Part shown: positions 52,606 to 61,011 of the stretch, in pieces
Layout: each line of letters starts with the position of its first letter
Numbering within the stretch: the stretch's first letter is position 1
From: Streptomyces changanensis
Lineage (GTDB): Bacteria > Actinomycetota > Actinomycetes > Streptomycetales > Streptomycetaceae
DNA length: 64,000 nucleotides
NCBI RefSeq assembly: GCF_024600715.1
Contig: NZ_CP102332.1
Span: forward strand, 5,890,001-5,954,000
Direction of reading: 5' to 3'
The notes under the pieces: model-generated
The model's database searches: none
Seen by the model: only the letters and a program-made list of their open reading frames with translations
What the model was told of the DNA's origin: nothing
Made by a program: the position numbers and the translations under genes

Positions 52606-52890
52606 ATGGCCAGAGCTTCCACGCCCAAGGTGACGCAGCCCGTCACGGACGACAGCATCAAGGTGCGCCAACTCAGCCACTACCAGTTCAGCTGGGTTGC
52701 CGGTGAGCCCGCTGCCCGAGGCACCCTCACCCTGCAGCTCGTACTCGACGAAGGCGCCTGGGAAGAAGTGTTGACCGTCGACACCGACGACGCCGACGTC
52801 CTCCAGGACCTCCTGCGCAACACACCGACCGTGCACTACGACGTCAGCCGCCGAACCCTGATGTTCGGGGTCACTGCCGTCGGAACCTGA
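52606..52890 (+). CDS. small hypothetical protein
   Basis: This 94-residue acidic protein has a clear RBS (AAGGAGAGACACC before ATG 52606). It reads VRQLSHYQFSWVAGEPAARG, LTLQLVLDEGAWEEVLTV, DDADVLQDLLRNTPTVHYDV and looks like a small beta-rich fold. The family is not recognised. It lies 145 bp after the membrane protein gene. Confidence 0.7.
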   Translation: MARASTPKVTQPVTDDSIKVRQLSHYQFSWVAGEPAARGTLTLQLVLDEGAWEEVLTVDTDDADVLQDLLRNTPTVHYDVSRRTLMFGVTAVGT

Positions 52891-53098
52891 AGGCAACACG
52901 CAAACTCGGCACGCGTGCGGCTGTGCCGCTCCCATCGGCTTGGGCAGGTCCTCGTCTCCGTCGTGGTTCACGACGGCCCTGGCAGGGGTTGGCCGGGCCG
53001 TCGCGACGGACCGTGGGGACCTCCGCCAGTAAGTGGCTGTGGTGGCGCTTCGGGCGGCACAGGTTCGCCATGAGTGCAGCGTGCGCCCGGGCCGTGGT

Positions 53099-53311
53099 TC
53101 AGGACTCGGTGCGGCGCGGGGCTCCGCCCCAGGAGCGGAAGGTGGCCCCGGCTTCTTCGAGCAGGCGGTGGACGCCGCCGTAGGAGCGCCCCGTCTCCTC
53201 TGCCAGGGCTCGAATGCTCGCACCTGAGTCGTACTTCGTCTTCAGGCCCTCGGCGAGCTTGTCCCGGTCCGGGCCGGGCGGGAGCCGACGGGCCGTAGTC
53301 TTGTTCGACAT
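53099..53311 (-). CDS. small helix-turn-helix protein
   Basis: This 70-residue protein starts at ATG 53311 and consists almost only of an HTH: LPPGPDRDKLAEGLKTKYDS, GASIRALAEETGRSYGGVHR, LLEEAGATFRSWGG. This is a widespread Streptomyces type of tiny putative regulator (resolvase/Hin-like HTH). Its target is unknown. The next gene is divergent, 178 bp away. Confidence 0.82.
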   Translation of the reverse strand: MSNKTTARRLPPGPDRDKLAEGLKTKYDSGASIRALAEETGRSYGGVHRLLEEAGATFRSWGGAPRRTES

Positions 53312-53489
53312 GAGCTGAATCCTCCCTCCAACGCGGCAGACACTGCCATGATCGCGTGAAGCGGTGGCGGTGACCACCGGTTCGGCGAAGGCGCCGGGCA
53401 CTAAGACCGTGTCCTATGTGGTGATCCGGTAGCGCCCACAGACAGCCGAATCCAGCGGGGTCCGGGTGTCATAGTGAGACGGTTCCGAC

Positions 53490-56234
53490 GTGAAACTTGG
53501 GGTGATGGGCGAGCGGGTCAGGCGCTGTGTCGGGCAGGCGGCCTGGCTTCTGGTGCTCGTCGTGCTGGGTGCGCTCGCCTCGCTCGCGGTCACGGGCTTC
53601 CTGCTCGTCGGGCCAGGGATCCCCGTCCCGGAGTGTTCCGGACCGGCCGTGAAGTCGCCGGTCGAGCAGACCGAGTTGGACGACCGCCGCTGCGCGTGGG
53701 AACGGGCGGTCGAGGGGATCTCCCCCGACGCCATGCGCCGTGTGGACATCAAGGGGAGTGGGAACGATACGACCGAGGTGCGGCTCAGCATCGTGGTCCC
53801 CAGCGACAGCACGCTCGCCCAGGACACGGCGGAGGGGAAGGCGGCGGATGAACTGATCCCCTTCGTCGACGCGGTGTGGGGGGTCCCGACGTTCGCCGGT
53901 ACTCAGCCGGAGTGGAAAGTGCCCGTGGTCATCGTCGGTCAGGGGTCGCCGCAGACCGAGATCGTGCTGTCCGGCACGGTGTCGACGCGCCCGGGAGACT
54001 GGGATTTCTATTCCAAGGGCCCCACCACACTGCAGTTGAGTCTGCCGACGATGCGGCTGCGGGCCGTCACGACGACCTGGCACGTCCTTGGCCGGGGCGC
54101 TGACAAGCTCTCAGCCGAAACGCGCAAGCGCGGCCTACAGATGTCGGTCACGGTCGTGTCAGCGGGGGCGAAGCCGGCCGGCTATTCCCTTCCAGGGATC
54201 AGCTCGGCGAAGGAGTTGCTCTCGTCCCTCGGGCCGGACGCACCGACGGCAGGCCGCGACGTTCTCACAGCCGTGGGACGGGCCCTGCTCGCGGCGGCGG
54301 GCTGGGTAGCCCTGCTGCTTGCCTGGCAGGCCGGCCCACCGCCGTTCGGTACAGGGACAGGGCCCCTGTACCGCCTTAAGCGGATCACCGGAGCGGTGGT
54401 GTTGGTCCACCTCACCATCTGGGTGATCCCGTGGCTCGGCCCGCTGGACTATGCCCTGGGGTCTGCCGTGCCGCAGTGGCGGTGGGACGAACTGAGCAAG
54501 TGGCTGAGCTGGCAGCCCGCCAAACTCGCGCCGTTGCCGGGAGCGCTGGTGCTACTGGTCACCGCGATCCTCGTCATGGTTCCCCGCCTGGTAATCGCCC
54601 TCGTGCGCGGAGGGGACACGGATGATCCCTGCGCCTGGTCGCGGATGAGAACGGTCCGGCTCGGGCTCGGTGCCGCCGGAGCCCTGGCCGCAGCGGCGGC
54701 CGCCTTGCTCGCGCTCGCCGACCTGCAGCGGAGCGGGGCGTCGCGGGTCGCGGCGGTCCTTCTACCATCGGTCCTGACCGTTCTCCTCGCCGCCGTCGCG
54801 GTGTCCGCCTACTTCGTGGCCTGCCGGGCGGGCTGGCGCATCAGGCTGCTCCCGTCGCTAATGTGGGCCGCCGCCTTCGTGCCACTCGTCGCTGTTGGCG
54901 CGTCCGTTCATTCCGGCGGCGGTGAACTGCCCCCGCTCATCCGCTGGTCGGGGCCACTGCTGGTTGGCACCGTGGCGGTTCTGGCGACAGGCGTGGTGGC
55001 CTGGTGGGCGGTCACAGACTCCAGGCCCTCCCGGGTCGGGCTGCCCCTGGCCGTCCCAGTGGCGGTCCTCTTGGCGCTGGCCTGGGACCGGGAGGTGCTG
55101 GGCAGGTTTGGGTGGTGGGACCTGCACGAGCTGACCCGCCAGCTGGATGGCGTTCTCGGCCTGGTCCTGGTCGCAGCGACGGTGAAGGCTCTATACGACT
55201 CGGGTCGGTCACCGGCCACCGATCCGCGTGCCCTCAGAGGGCTGCGCGCCCTCGGGATCGTGCTGATGTTCATCATGGCCTCAGGCAATTTCTCCCTGCT
55301 GACCATTCCCAGCCCTGTCACCGTCGGTGCCGCCGCCCTCATGGTCTGGATGCTCTTCCCGTACGGGCAGATGCGCCGTGCTGCCGTGGTGCTGGCGCAA
55401 AGCCGTGAGGAGTACCTGGGCGCCCTCAATGACAGCGTGAGGATGGGTACCCTCCGCAGGTCCCTGCCGTTGCTGCGCAAGGCTGCCCACGCTGCGGTCG
55501 CCGACGGGCCGCCCGCCGACACCAGGGCCCGGCGCCGGCTGCGGAGCGTGGAGCGGGCGTCCTACGACGTGCGCCCGGTGCCTGCGGACGGGGAGGTCGT
55601 CCGTGTGCATCAGCGCGCCTTTGGGGCATACACCAGCCCTGAGCCCTGGAAGCGGGCGATCCGTACCGCAGCAAACGCCGCAGTACTCGGTGCTCCCTGG
55701 ACATTGCTCTCCCTTGCCGGTGCGGTGGTCAGCGCGGGATTCGACCACCGCCACCCCGTGCTCGCCGTCCTCACCACCGCCGTGCCCATCCTGCTGACGT
55801 GGGTCGGCTTCGGCCTGCTCTACGGCTACTTCTTCCCTGTCCTGCGTGGCGAGACGGGTCTGACGAAAGCCCTGTGGATGTGGGGCGTCATGATCGTCCC
55901 AGCAGCCCTCCAGGTCGTCGCCTCGCGCGACCCCTCGCACTGGTCCTCGTGGACCGGGACCATCCTGTACGGGCTGCAGGCCCTGACCTTCGCCATGAGC
56001 CTCGGGCTGTTCGCCGACGCCGCCGTGCTGGCCGCGAACCGGATGCACTTGGGGCGCCTAACCGACATCCACAACCTGGGCTTCATCACCGCCTGGTGGT
56101 CCTCGGTCGCCGTCGCCCTCGCGTCCGGCGTGGCCACGGTGATCATCGCAGGGGTGAGCCCCTTCGTGCTGGACATCTTCCCGGAGGCGCCGCAGGCGCC
56201 CGAGCCTTCGGCCAGTCCCTCCGCCGGAGTGTGA
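53490..56234 (+). CDS. large multi-pass membrane protein, unknown function
   Basis: This 914-residue protein begins with an N-terminal span (residues about 16-38). An extracytoplasmic domain of about 220 residues follows (GSGNDTTEVRLSIVVPSDST onward), and then a large membrane part with perhaps 14-16 spans, grouped at about 260-560 and 720-895. No catalytic motif or transporter signature is visible. Between the span groups lies a charged cytoplasmic segment (RRSLPLLRKAAHAAVADGPP). I do not recognise the family; similar long proteins are seen in Streptomyces. An IS5-family element is inserted 4 bp after its stop codon. Confidence 0.75.
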   Translation: MKLGVMGERVRRCVGQAAWLLVLVVLGALASLAVTGFLLVGPGIPVPECSGPAVKSPVEQTELDDRRCAWERAVEGISPDAMRRVDIKGSGNDTTEVRLSIVVPSDSTLAQDTAEGKAADELIPFVDAVWGVPTFAGTQPEWKVPVVIVGQGSPQTEIVLSGTVSTRPGDWDFYSKGPTTLQLSLPTMRLRAVTTTWHVLGRGADKLSAETRKRGLQMSVTVVSAGAKPAGYSLPGISSAKELLSSLGPDAPTAGRDVLTAVGRALLAAAGWVALLLAWQAGPPPFGTGTGPLYRLKRITGAVVLVHLTIWVIPWLGPLDYALGSAVPQWRWDELSKWLSWQPAKLAPLPGALVLLVTAILVMVPRLVIALVRGGDTDDPCAWSRMRTVRLGLGAAGALAAAAAALLALADLQRSGASRVAAVLLPSVLTVLLAAVAVSAYFVACRAGWRIRLLPSLMWAAAFVPLVAVGASVHSGGGELPPLIRWSGPLLVGTVAVLATGVVAWWAVTDSRPSRVGLPLAVPVAVLLALAWDREVLGRFGWWDLHELTRQLDGVLGLVLVAATVKALYDSGRSPATDPRALRGLRALGIVLMFIMASGNFSLLTIPSPVTVGAAALMVWMLFPYGQMRRAAVVLAQSREEYLGALNDSVRMGTLRRSLPLLRKAAHAAVADGPPADTRARRRLRSVERASYDVRPVPADGEVVRVHQRAFGAYTSPEPWKRAIRTAANAAVLGAPWTLLSLAGAVVSAGFDHRHPVLAVLTTAVPILLTWVGFGLLYGYFFPVLRGETGLTKALWMWGVMIVPAALQVVASRDPSHWSSWTGTILYGLQALTFAMSLGLFADAAVLAANRMHLGRLTDIHNLGFITAWWSSVAVALASGVATVIIAGVSPFVLDIFPEAPQAPEPSASPSAGV

Positions 56235-56238
56235 CTTA

Positions 56239-57123
56239 GAGGTCCTAACAGAAGCTGTTGATCATGTGACTTTCGGTTCGGATGGTCGTTGGTCTGGTCG
56301 TGTGGAAACGCCAGTCACGGCCGTGGATCGTGTCAGATGAACTGTGGTCGCTCGTCGAGCCGTTGTTGCCTGAGCCGGCGCCGAAGCAGGTGGAGGGACG
56401 CCCTCGGGTGCCGGACCGGCAGGCCCTTTGCGGGATCTTGTTCGTGCTGCATACCGGGATCCAGTGGGAGTACCTGCCGCAGGAGCTGGGCTTCGGATCA
56501 GGCATGACCTGCTGGCGGCGTCTGGCCGCCTGGAACGATGCCGGCGTGTGGGACCAACTGCACCTGGTGCTGCTGAAGAAACTGCGGGTCGCGAAGAAGC
56601 TGGACTGGTCACGGGCGGTGATCGACTCCTCCCACATCAGGGCCGCTTGACGGGGCCCAAAAGCGGTCCCAGCCCGGTCGACCGAGCACGTCCGGGCAGC
56701 AAGCACCACCTCATCGTCGACGGCCACGGCATCCCACTCGCCGTCTCTCTGACCGGCGGCAACCGCAATGACGTCACCCAGCTGGTACCCCTGCTGAAGA
56801 AGATCCCGTCCGTCGCCGGCATGGTCGGACGCCCACGCAACCGACCCGACAGCCTGCTCGGCGACCGCGGCTACGACCACGACAAATACCGCCGTCTCGT
56901 CTGGGCACTGGGCATCAAACCGGTGATCGCCCGCCGCGGCGTCCCGCACGGCTCCGGCCTTGGAGTCCACCGGTGGGTCGTGGAGCGGACCATCGCCTGG
57001 CTCCACGGCTTCCGCCGACTACGGACCCGATGGGAACGACGCGACGACATCCACGAAGCCTTCCTCGGCCTCGCCACCTGCCTCATCACCCACCGCCACG
57101 TCCAACGCCTTTGTTAGGACCTC
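56239..57123 (+). mobile_element. IS5-family element, copy 1 (885 bp)
   Basis: The ends are GAGGTCCTAAC and GTTAGGACCTC, flanked by TTA on the left and TAA on the right, which fits the TNA target of the IS427 group. It encodes a two-frame transposase. It is followed directly by copy 2 with only TAA between. Confidence 0.88.
56282..57117 (+). CDS. IS5-family transposase copy 1 (two frames)
   Basis: OrfA (56282-56650) has [40 protein letters not shown] and ends at [11 protein letters not shown] with a stop. OrfB continues in another frame from about 56650 ([20 protein letters not shown]) through [35 protein letters not shown] and [20 protein letters not shown] to 57117. IS427-group elements make the fusion by frameshifting at a slippery run; here the run CCCAAAAG (56657-56664) is present, but the OrfA stop lies just before it. 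The DDE residues are present across both frames. Confidence 0.82.
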
Positions 57124-57126
57124 TAA

Positions 57127-58009
57127 GAGGTCCTAACAGAAGTCGTTGATGGTGTGACTGTCGGCTTGGATGCTCGTTGGTTCGTTCGTGGGGAAGAGGA
57201 ACTCTCGGCCGTGGATCGTCTCGGACGAACTGTGGTTGCTGATCGAGCCGTTGCTGCCAGAGCCGGCGCCCAGGCTGGTCGCGGGGCGGCCGCGGGTTCC
57301 TGACCGGCAGGCTCTGTGCGGGATCCTGTTCGTACTGCACACCGGGATCCAGTGGGAGTACCTGCCCCAGGAGCTCGGCTTCGGGTCGGGCATGACGTGC
57401 TGGCGGCGCCTGGCCGCATGGAACGAGGCCGGCGTGTGGGACCGGCTCCATGCCGTACTGCTGACGAAGCTGCGCGCGTCCAGGCAGCTGGACTGGTCTC
57501 GGGCGGTGATCGACTCCAGCCACGTAAGGGCCGCCCGGCGGGGCCCAAAAGCGGACCCAGCCCGGTCGACCGCGCACGTCCGGGCAGCAAGCACCACGTC
57601 CTCGTCGACGGGCAGGGCATCCCCCTCGCCGTGTCGCTGACCGGCGGCAATCGCAACGACATCACCCAGCTGATACCCCTGCTCGCGAAGATTCCCTCGG
57701 TCCCTGGCCTGGTCGGCCGACCGCGACGGCGTCCCGACACACTCCTCGGTGACCGGGGCTGACCACGACAAATACCGCCGCCTCGTCCGGGCCCAGGGCA
57801 TCAAGCCCGTGATCGCCCGCCGAGGAGTCCCTCACGGATCCGGCCTCGGAGCGCATCGGTGGGTTGTCGAGCGCACCATCGCCTGGCTGCACGGCTTCCG
57901 GCGACTGCGCGTCCGCTGGGAACGACGAGACGACATCCACGAAGCCTTCCTCGGCCTCGCCACCTGCCTCATCACCCACCGACACGTCCAACGCCTTTGT
58001 TAGGACCTC
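57127..58009 (+). mobile_element. IS5-family element, copy 2 (883 bp)
   Basis: It has the same ends GAGGTCCTAAC and GTTAGGACCTC, with TAA on both sides. It is related to but clearly diverged from copy 1 (many base differences throughout), so it is not a recent tandem duplication of it. Confidence 0.88.
57170..58003 (+). pseudogene. IS5-family transposase copy 2, broken by 2-bp deletion
   Basis: OrfA (57170-57640) is like that of copy 1 but stays open past the slippery CCCAAAAG, unlike copy 1, as expected for programmed frameshifting. OrfB runs through [16 protein letters not shown] to LLGDRG and then stops: GGCTACGACCACGAC of copy 1 is GGCTGACCACGAC here, a loss of 2 bp at about 57759. The remaining C-terminus ([12 protein letters not shown] to 58003) is in another frame. 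The transposase is inactive. Confidence 0.85.
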
Positions 58010-58156
58010 TAAGTGGAAGACCTGATCATCGGCCGCTGGCTCGCTTCACGCTGCACGGCCGAAACACGGTGTGCCGGTCCGCAGCCCGAAAGCGCGGAGC
58101 CAGGGGTGTCTGCGGTTCCTTGGGGATGCGGTGCGGGGGCGCTGCCGCACCGCGCG

Positions 58157-58702
58157 TCAGCGTCCGGGCCAGGAGTAGCGGCGGGCCAGGATCGTCCACT
58201 CCTCGTCCGCCCGGCCGGGAACGAGACGGTCGTCCGTCTCCCACCGCCGGGCCAGCTCGATGAAGATCGGCTCCAGCTCTGGGCCCGGAACCGTTTCACC
58301 GCTGCTTCGCTGCACGCCGATGACAGGCGTGAGCCGTCTCGTGGTCACGTCTCCCTTAACGCCGTCCGGGCGGTCCGGGTTACCCAGCGCAGGGTCGAAT
58401 TCCTCCAAGGCAGAGAGCAAGCTGCCAGCGCCGCGGGCCGCGAGGGTTTCCCCGTTCGGCGTCGATGGCGAGGTCACCTCTGTCCGCCCGGTAGCCCCGC
58501 CCCAGGTCGGCGGATTCAACAAATCGTCGCAAAACGTTGAGTGTTGGGGTGCTTCACACGGCGCGGCGCACTGCGGAAAACCCCCAGCCCAGGGGGCGGC
58601 ACCGGCGCACACCAGCACTGAGTGCGCTCCTGTTGCTTTTCGCCATTCACCATCGCGGTACAGCCTGAGCAGGTCGCAGCCGTTCTTCGCAGGTGGAGGC
58701 AT
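58157..58702 (-). CDS. hypothetical protein
   Basis: This 181-residue frame from ATG 58702 has fairly even amino-acid composition. Its last third looks coding (LARRWETDDRLVPGRADEEW then TILARRYSWPGR); the N-terminal part (AKNGCDLLRLYRDGEWRKAT) is less certain. No domain is recognised. The flanks 58010-58156 and 58703-58955 hold no supportable gene. The base composition at 58.5-58.9 kb is lower in GC than the neighbours. Confidence 0.4.
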   Translation of the reverse strand: MPPPAKNGCDLLRLYRDGEWRKATGAHSVLVCAGAAPWAGGFPQCAAPCEAPQHSTFCDDLLNPPTWGGATGRTEVTSPSTPNGETLAARGAGSLLSALEEFDPALGNPDRPDGVKGDVTTRRLTPVIGVQRSSGETVPGPELEPIFIELARRWETDDRLVPGRADEEWTILARRYSWPGR

Positions 58703-58955
58703 CTGACGGATGAAGCTCGTGGGGCTTCGGTGGTTGGGCGACGGTGGCCACACCCGGCGCCAGAAAGCACGTTGTCCGAGGTCAGCAGTCAAGGCTTCCC
58801 GCTTGATGGGCAGCCGGGTGGTGTGCCGGGCCTGGCTTGATGACGTCCTGGCCCAGCTCGACCTCGTGATGATCCATCAGTTTCTGTCAGTGCCCGCTGC
58901 TACACCAATTTGAGGGAGGGGCCGCGAGTGCGGCTCGCCGACGGGAGGGGACACC

Positions 58956-59171
58956 ATGTCGAAGGTGCCGGAGGGGTTCCACTATGTGCGCGGACACATC
59001 CGCCGTAATCCGAAGCCGGGGAGTGGGAAGCGGATGAGCGGCTGGATGATCGCCGGCCTTGCGGCCGGCGTGTGGTTGTGGGGGCAGGTGTTCGGGTTCG
59101 GAGAGACGACCACGAACACGACGCCGCCTGCGCAACCGCAGCCGGCCATCTCCACTCCGGCCGCGCGTTGA
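58956..59171 (+). CDS. small single-span membrane protein of the Mrr operon
   Basis: This 71-residue protein has a strong RBS (GGAGGGGACACC before ATG 58956). A basic N-terminal part (HYVRGHIRRNPKPGSGKR) is followed by one membrane span (MSGWMIAGLAAGVWLWGQVF, about 27-46) and a Thr/Pro-rich tail. Its stop overlaps the start of the first Mrr gene (TGATG at 59169), so the two are translationally coupled. A partner role to the membrane nucleases is inferred from that. Confidence 0.8.
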   Translation: MSKVPEGFHYVRGHIRRNPKPGSGKRMSGWMIAGLAAGVWLWGQVFGFGETTTNTTPPAQPQPAISTPAAR

Positions 59172-59851
59172 TGGGACGCAAGCGGCTACGTCTCCGCCGT
59201 CCGCGCGGCGCAGCCGAGATCCTCTCGGCCGCGGTCGTGGCCCTGGCTGTCCTGGCCCTGGCCGTCCGGACGGCCGCCGCGGCGGTCGGGGCGCTCAAGG
59301 ACGCGTGGCCGTTCCTTCTGGCCGTAGTCCTGCTGGCGGGGGCCGTCGGCGCCTGGAGAGTCGCGCGGGCCGTGGCCGGTCGGCGACGCGACGCTGAACG
59401 GCTGGCCACGCTGCGGATCGCTCTGGCGGAGTTCGATGCCATGGACGACCGGCAGTTCGAGTACGCGTTGCGGGATCTGCTGGTCCGTGACGGCTGGTCG
59501 GCGCGCCGGGTGGGCGGTGGCGGTGATCAGGCCGCTGACGTGATCGGTGACCACACGCAGCGCGGCCGGATCGTCCTGCAAGCCAAGCACACCCGCGTCG
59601 GCGGCAAGGTGGGGTCGTCGGTGATGTACGCCGTGAAGGGGACGGCCGGCCCAGCGCACCGAGCCGACTACGGCGTCGTTGTCACCAACGGCACCTTCAC
59701 CCGGGACGCCATGGCCTGGGGCGACCGGCACGGCGTCCACTGGGTCGACCGGGACCGACTCCGGCGTTGGGCGGAGAACGGAACCGCGCTGCACGAATTC
59801 CTCGGACTGTCCGCACGCTCCCGCCGCGCCCGCTCCTGGCGTGTTGCCTGA
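59171..59851 (+). CDS. membrane-anchored Mrr-type restriction endonuclease 1
   Basis: This 226-residue protein has two N-terminal membrane spans (about 15-37 and 46-66), then a cytoplasmic Mrr-cat PD-(D/E)XK domain (about 88-215). Visible residues are Glu97 in DDRQFEYALRDLL, Asp119/Asp123 in VGGGGDQAADV and the Q-A-K site (Gln137, Lys139) in IVLQAKH. The late helix and loop YGVVVTNGTFTRDAMAWGDR and DRDRLRRWAENG match Mrr proteins. Mrr enzymes cut modified or foreign DNA; the anchoring suggests action at the membrane, perhaps on entering DNA. It is coupled to the small membrane protein and is followed by a paralogue. Confidence 0.85.
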   Translation: MGRKRLRLRRPRGAAEILSAAVVALAVLALAVRTAAAAVGALKDAWPFLLAVVLLAGAVGAWRVARAVAGRRRDAERLATLRIALAEFDAMDDRQFEYALRDLLVRDGWSARRVGGGGDQAADVIGDHTQRGRIVLQAKHTRVGGKVGSSVMYAVKGTAGPAHRADYGVVVTNGTFTRDAMAWGDRHGVHWVDRDRLRRWAENGTALHEFLGLSARSRRARSWRVA

Positions 59852-59888
59852 CAGCCGCTCTCCCATCGTCAGCGCTTACGGAGGTGTG

Positions 59889-60614
59889 GTGTTCGACGAA
59901 GACGGGTCACTGGACCCGCTGCTGAAGTTCCTGTTGTACGCCGTCCTTGCGCTGGCGATGGGCAAGATGCTGTGGGAGTGGCTCACGGAAGACGTTAGCC
60001 AGTGGATCACCGTGGATCTGTGGGGGGTGATCGCCGATCACCCCTGGTGGACCGGCTGCATCGTCGTCGGCGCACTGGCTGCGCTCGTCCTTCTCGCGAA
60101 GCTGCTCTCGTTCCTGTTCGGCGCCGGCACATACGCCTACGTCGATCAGGACGAGGACTACGCATCCAGCGCTCCGCCGAGCGAGGCGGTAGGTCCGGAT
60201 GTGCTGACTTTCAAGATGAAGCAGTTCGCCGCGATGAGCGCGACGGGGTTCGAGCAGGCGTGCGCCGACCTTCTGGCCCGTGACGGGTTCCGCAGCACAC
60301 GGCGGGTGGGAGGCGCCGGGGACCTCGGGGTGGACGTCAGCGCCCGCGACCACGACGACCGGCTCCTGATCTTGCAATGCAAGCAGTACAAGGCGCCGGT
60401 CGGCTCGGGGCATGTCCAGAAATTCAACGGAACGGCCCGCCTTCACCATGGAGCCGATGTCCCGATCATGATCGGTCTCAACGGCTTCACCCAGCCTGCG
60501 ATCGACTTCGCCGCGCACCACGACCTCATCCTCATGGGCCGTCCCGAACTGAAGAAATGGGCTCACGGTCAGCACCTGTACGACGTCTTGGGCATCCCGA
60601 GCACGCCCCAGTGA
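59889..60614 (+). CDS. membrane-anchored Mrr-type restriction endonuclease 2
   Basis: This 241-residue paralogue starts at GTG 59889 behind GGAGG. It has two spans (about 11-31 and 54-77), a short acidic linker (VDQDEDYASSAPPSEA) and an Mrr-cat domain (about 108-238). The catalytic set is Glu122, Asp145/Asp149 in VGGAGDLGVDVSARD and the Q-C-K site (Gln163, Lys165) in LILQCKQYK. The ending is KKWAHGQHLYDVLG. Only about 37 bp separate it from nuclease 1, so the three genes are one operon. Similar anchored Mrr proteins occur singly in Streptomyces; the tandem pair is notable. Confidence 0.87.
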   Translation: MFDEDGSLDPLLKFLLYAVLALAMGKMLWEWLTEDVSQWITVDLWGVIADHPWWTGCIVVGALAALVLLAKLLSFLFGAGTYAYVDQDEDYASSAPPSEAVGPDVLTFKMKQFAAMSATGFEQACADLLARDGFRSTRRVGGAGDLGVDVSARDHDDRLLILQCKQYKAPVGSGHVQKFNGTARLHHGADVPIMIGLNGFTQPAIDFAAHHDLILMGRPELKKWAHGQHLYDVLGIPSTPQ

Positions 60615-61011
60615 CCCCTCCGTCCCGCTCACCGGGGGCCGAACCTCACACCGCATTTCGGCGTGGCCTGTGGGCTACTCCTATTCCGGGCCTGGCAGTA
60701 CGGCCAAACCCTTGCGGCCGAGCCGCTTCTTCAGGGTGAGGTTCTCCGGCGACATCGACGGGCACGCTCCGGCCGGCGGCCACAGCCTTCAAGAGCAAGC
60801 GTCCGCGGGCTGCTCCTGTTCGGGGGCGTAGGTCGAATCTCTTGGCGTACCGCTTCGGGTGGGCCCCGCGGGGGCCCCTATGTCTTTGGTCAAGGGAAAC
60901 GGGGGTGCGGTGGGTCGGTGAGCCGGGGCAGCATGGCGGGGTGGCTGATCTGCTGTGGGATGACGTGAAGTGCTTGTGCCGAGCGCTGGCGGTGGCCAGC
61001 CGGCGGACCGG
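60615..61011. other. gap between convergent operons, no gene seen
   Basis: About 400 bp between two converging operons. Only short frames occur. A small GC hairpin, GGGCCCC-GCG-GGGGCCC (60861-60877), could help terminate transcription. A T-loop-like GGTCGAATCT (about 60831) has no cloverleaf around it. Confidence 0.6.

Noticed and set aside
53490..56234. Large membrane protein as a glycosyltransferase, transporter or sensor kinase
   Set aside because: No DxD, transporter signature or kinase motif could be found, so the function was left open.
60825..60845. GGTCGAATCT resembling a tRNA T-loop, possible attachment site
   Set aside because: No matching stem, acceptor arm or anticodon arm, and no second copy or integrase in the window.
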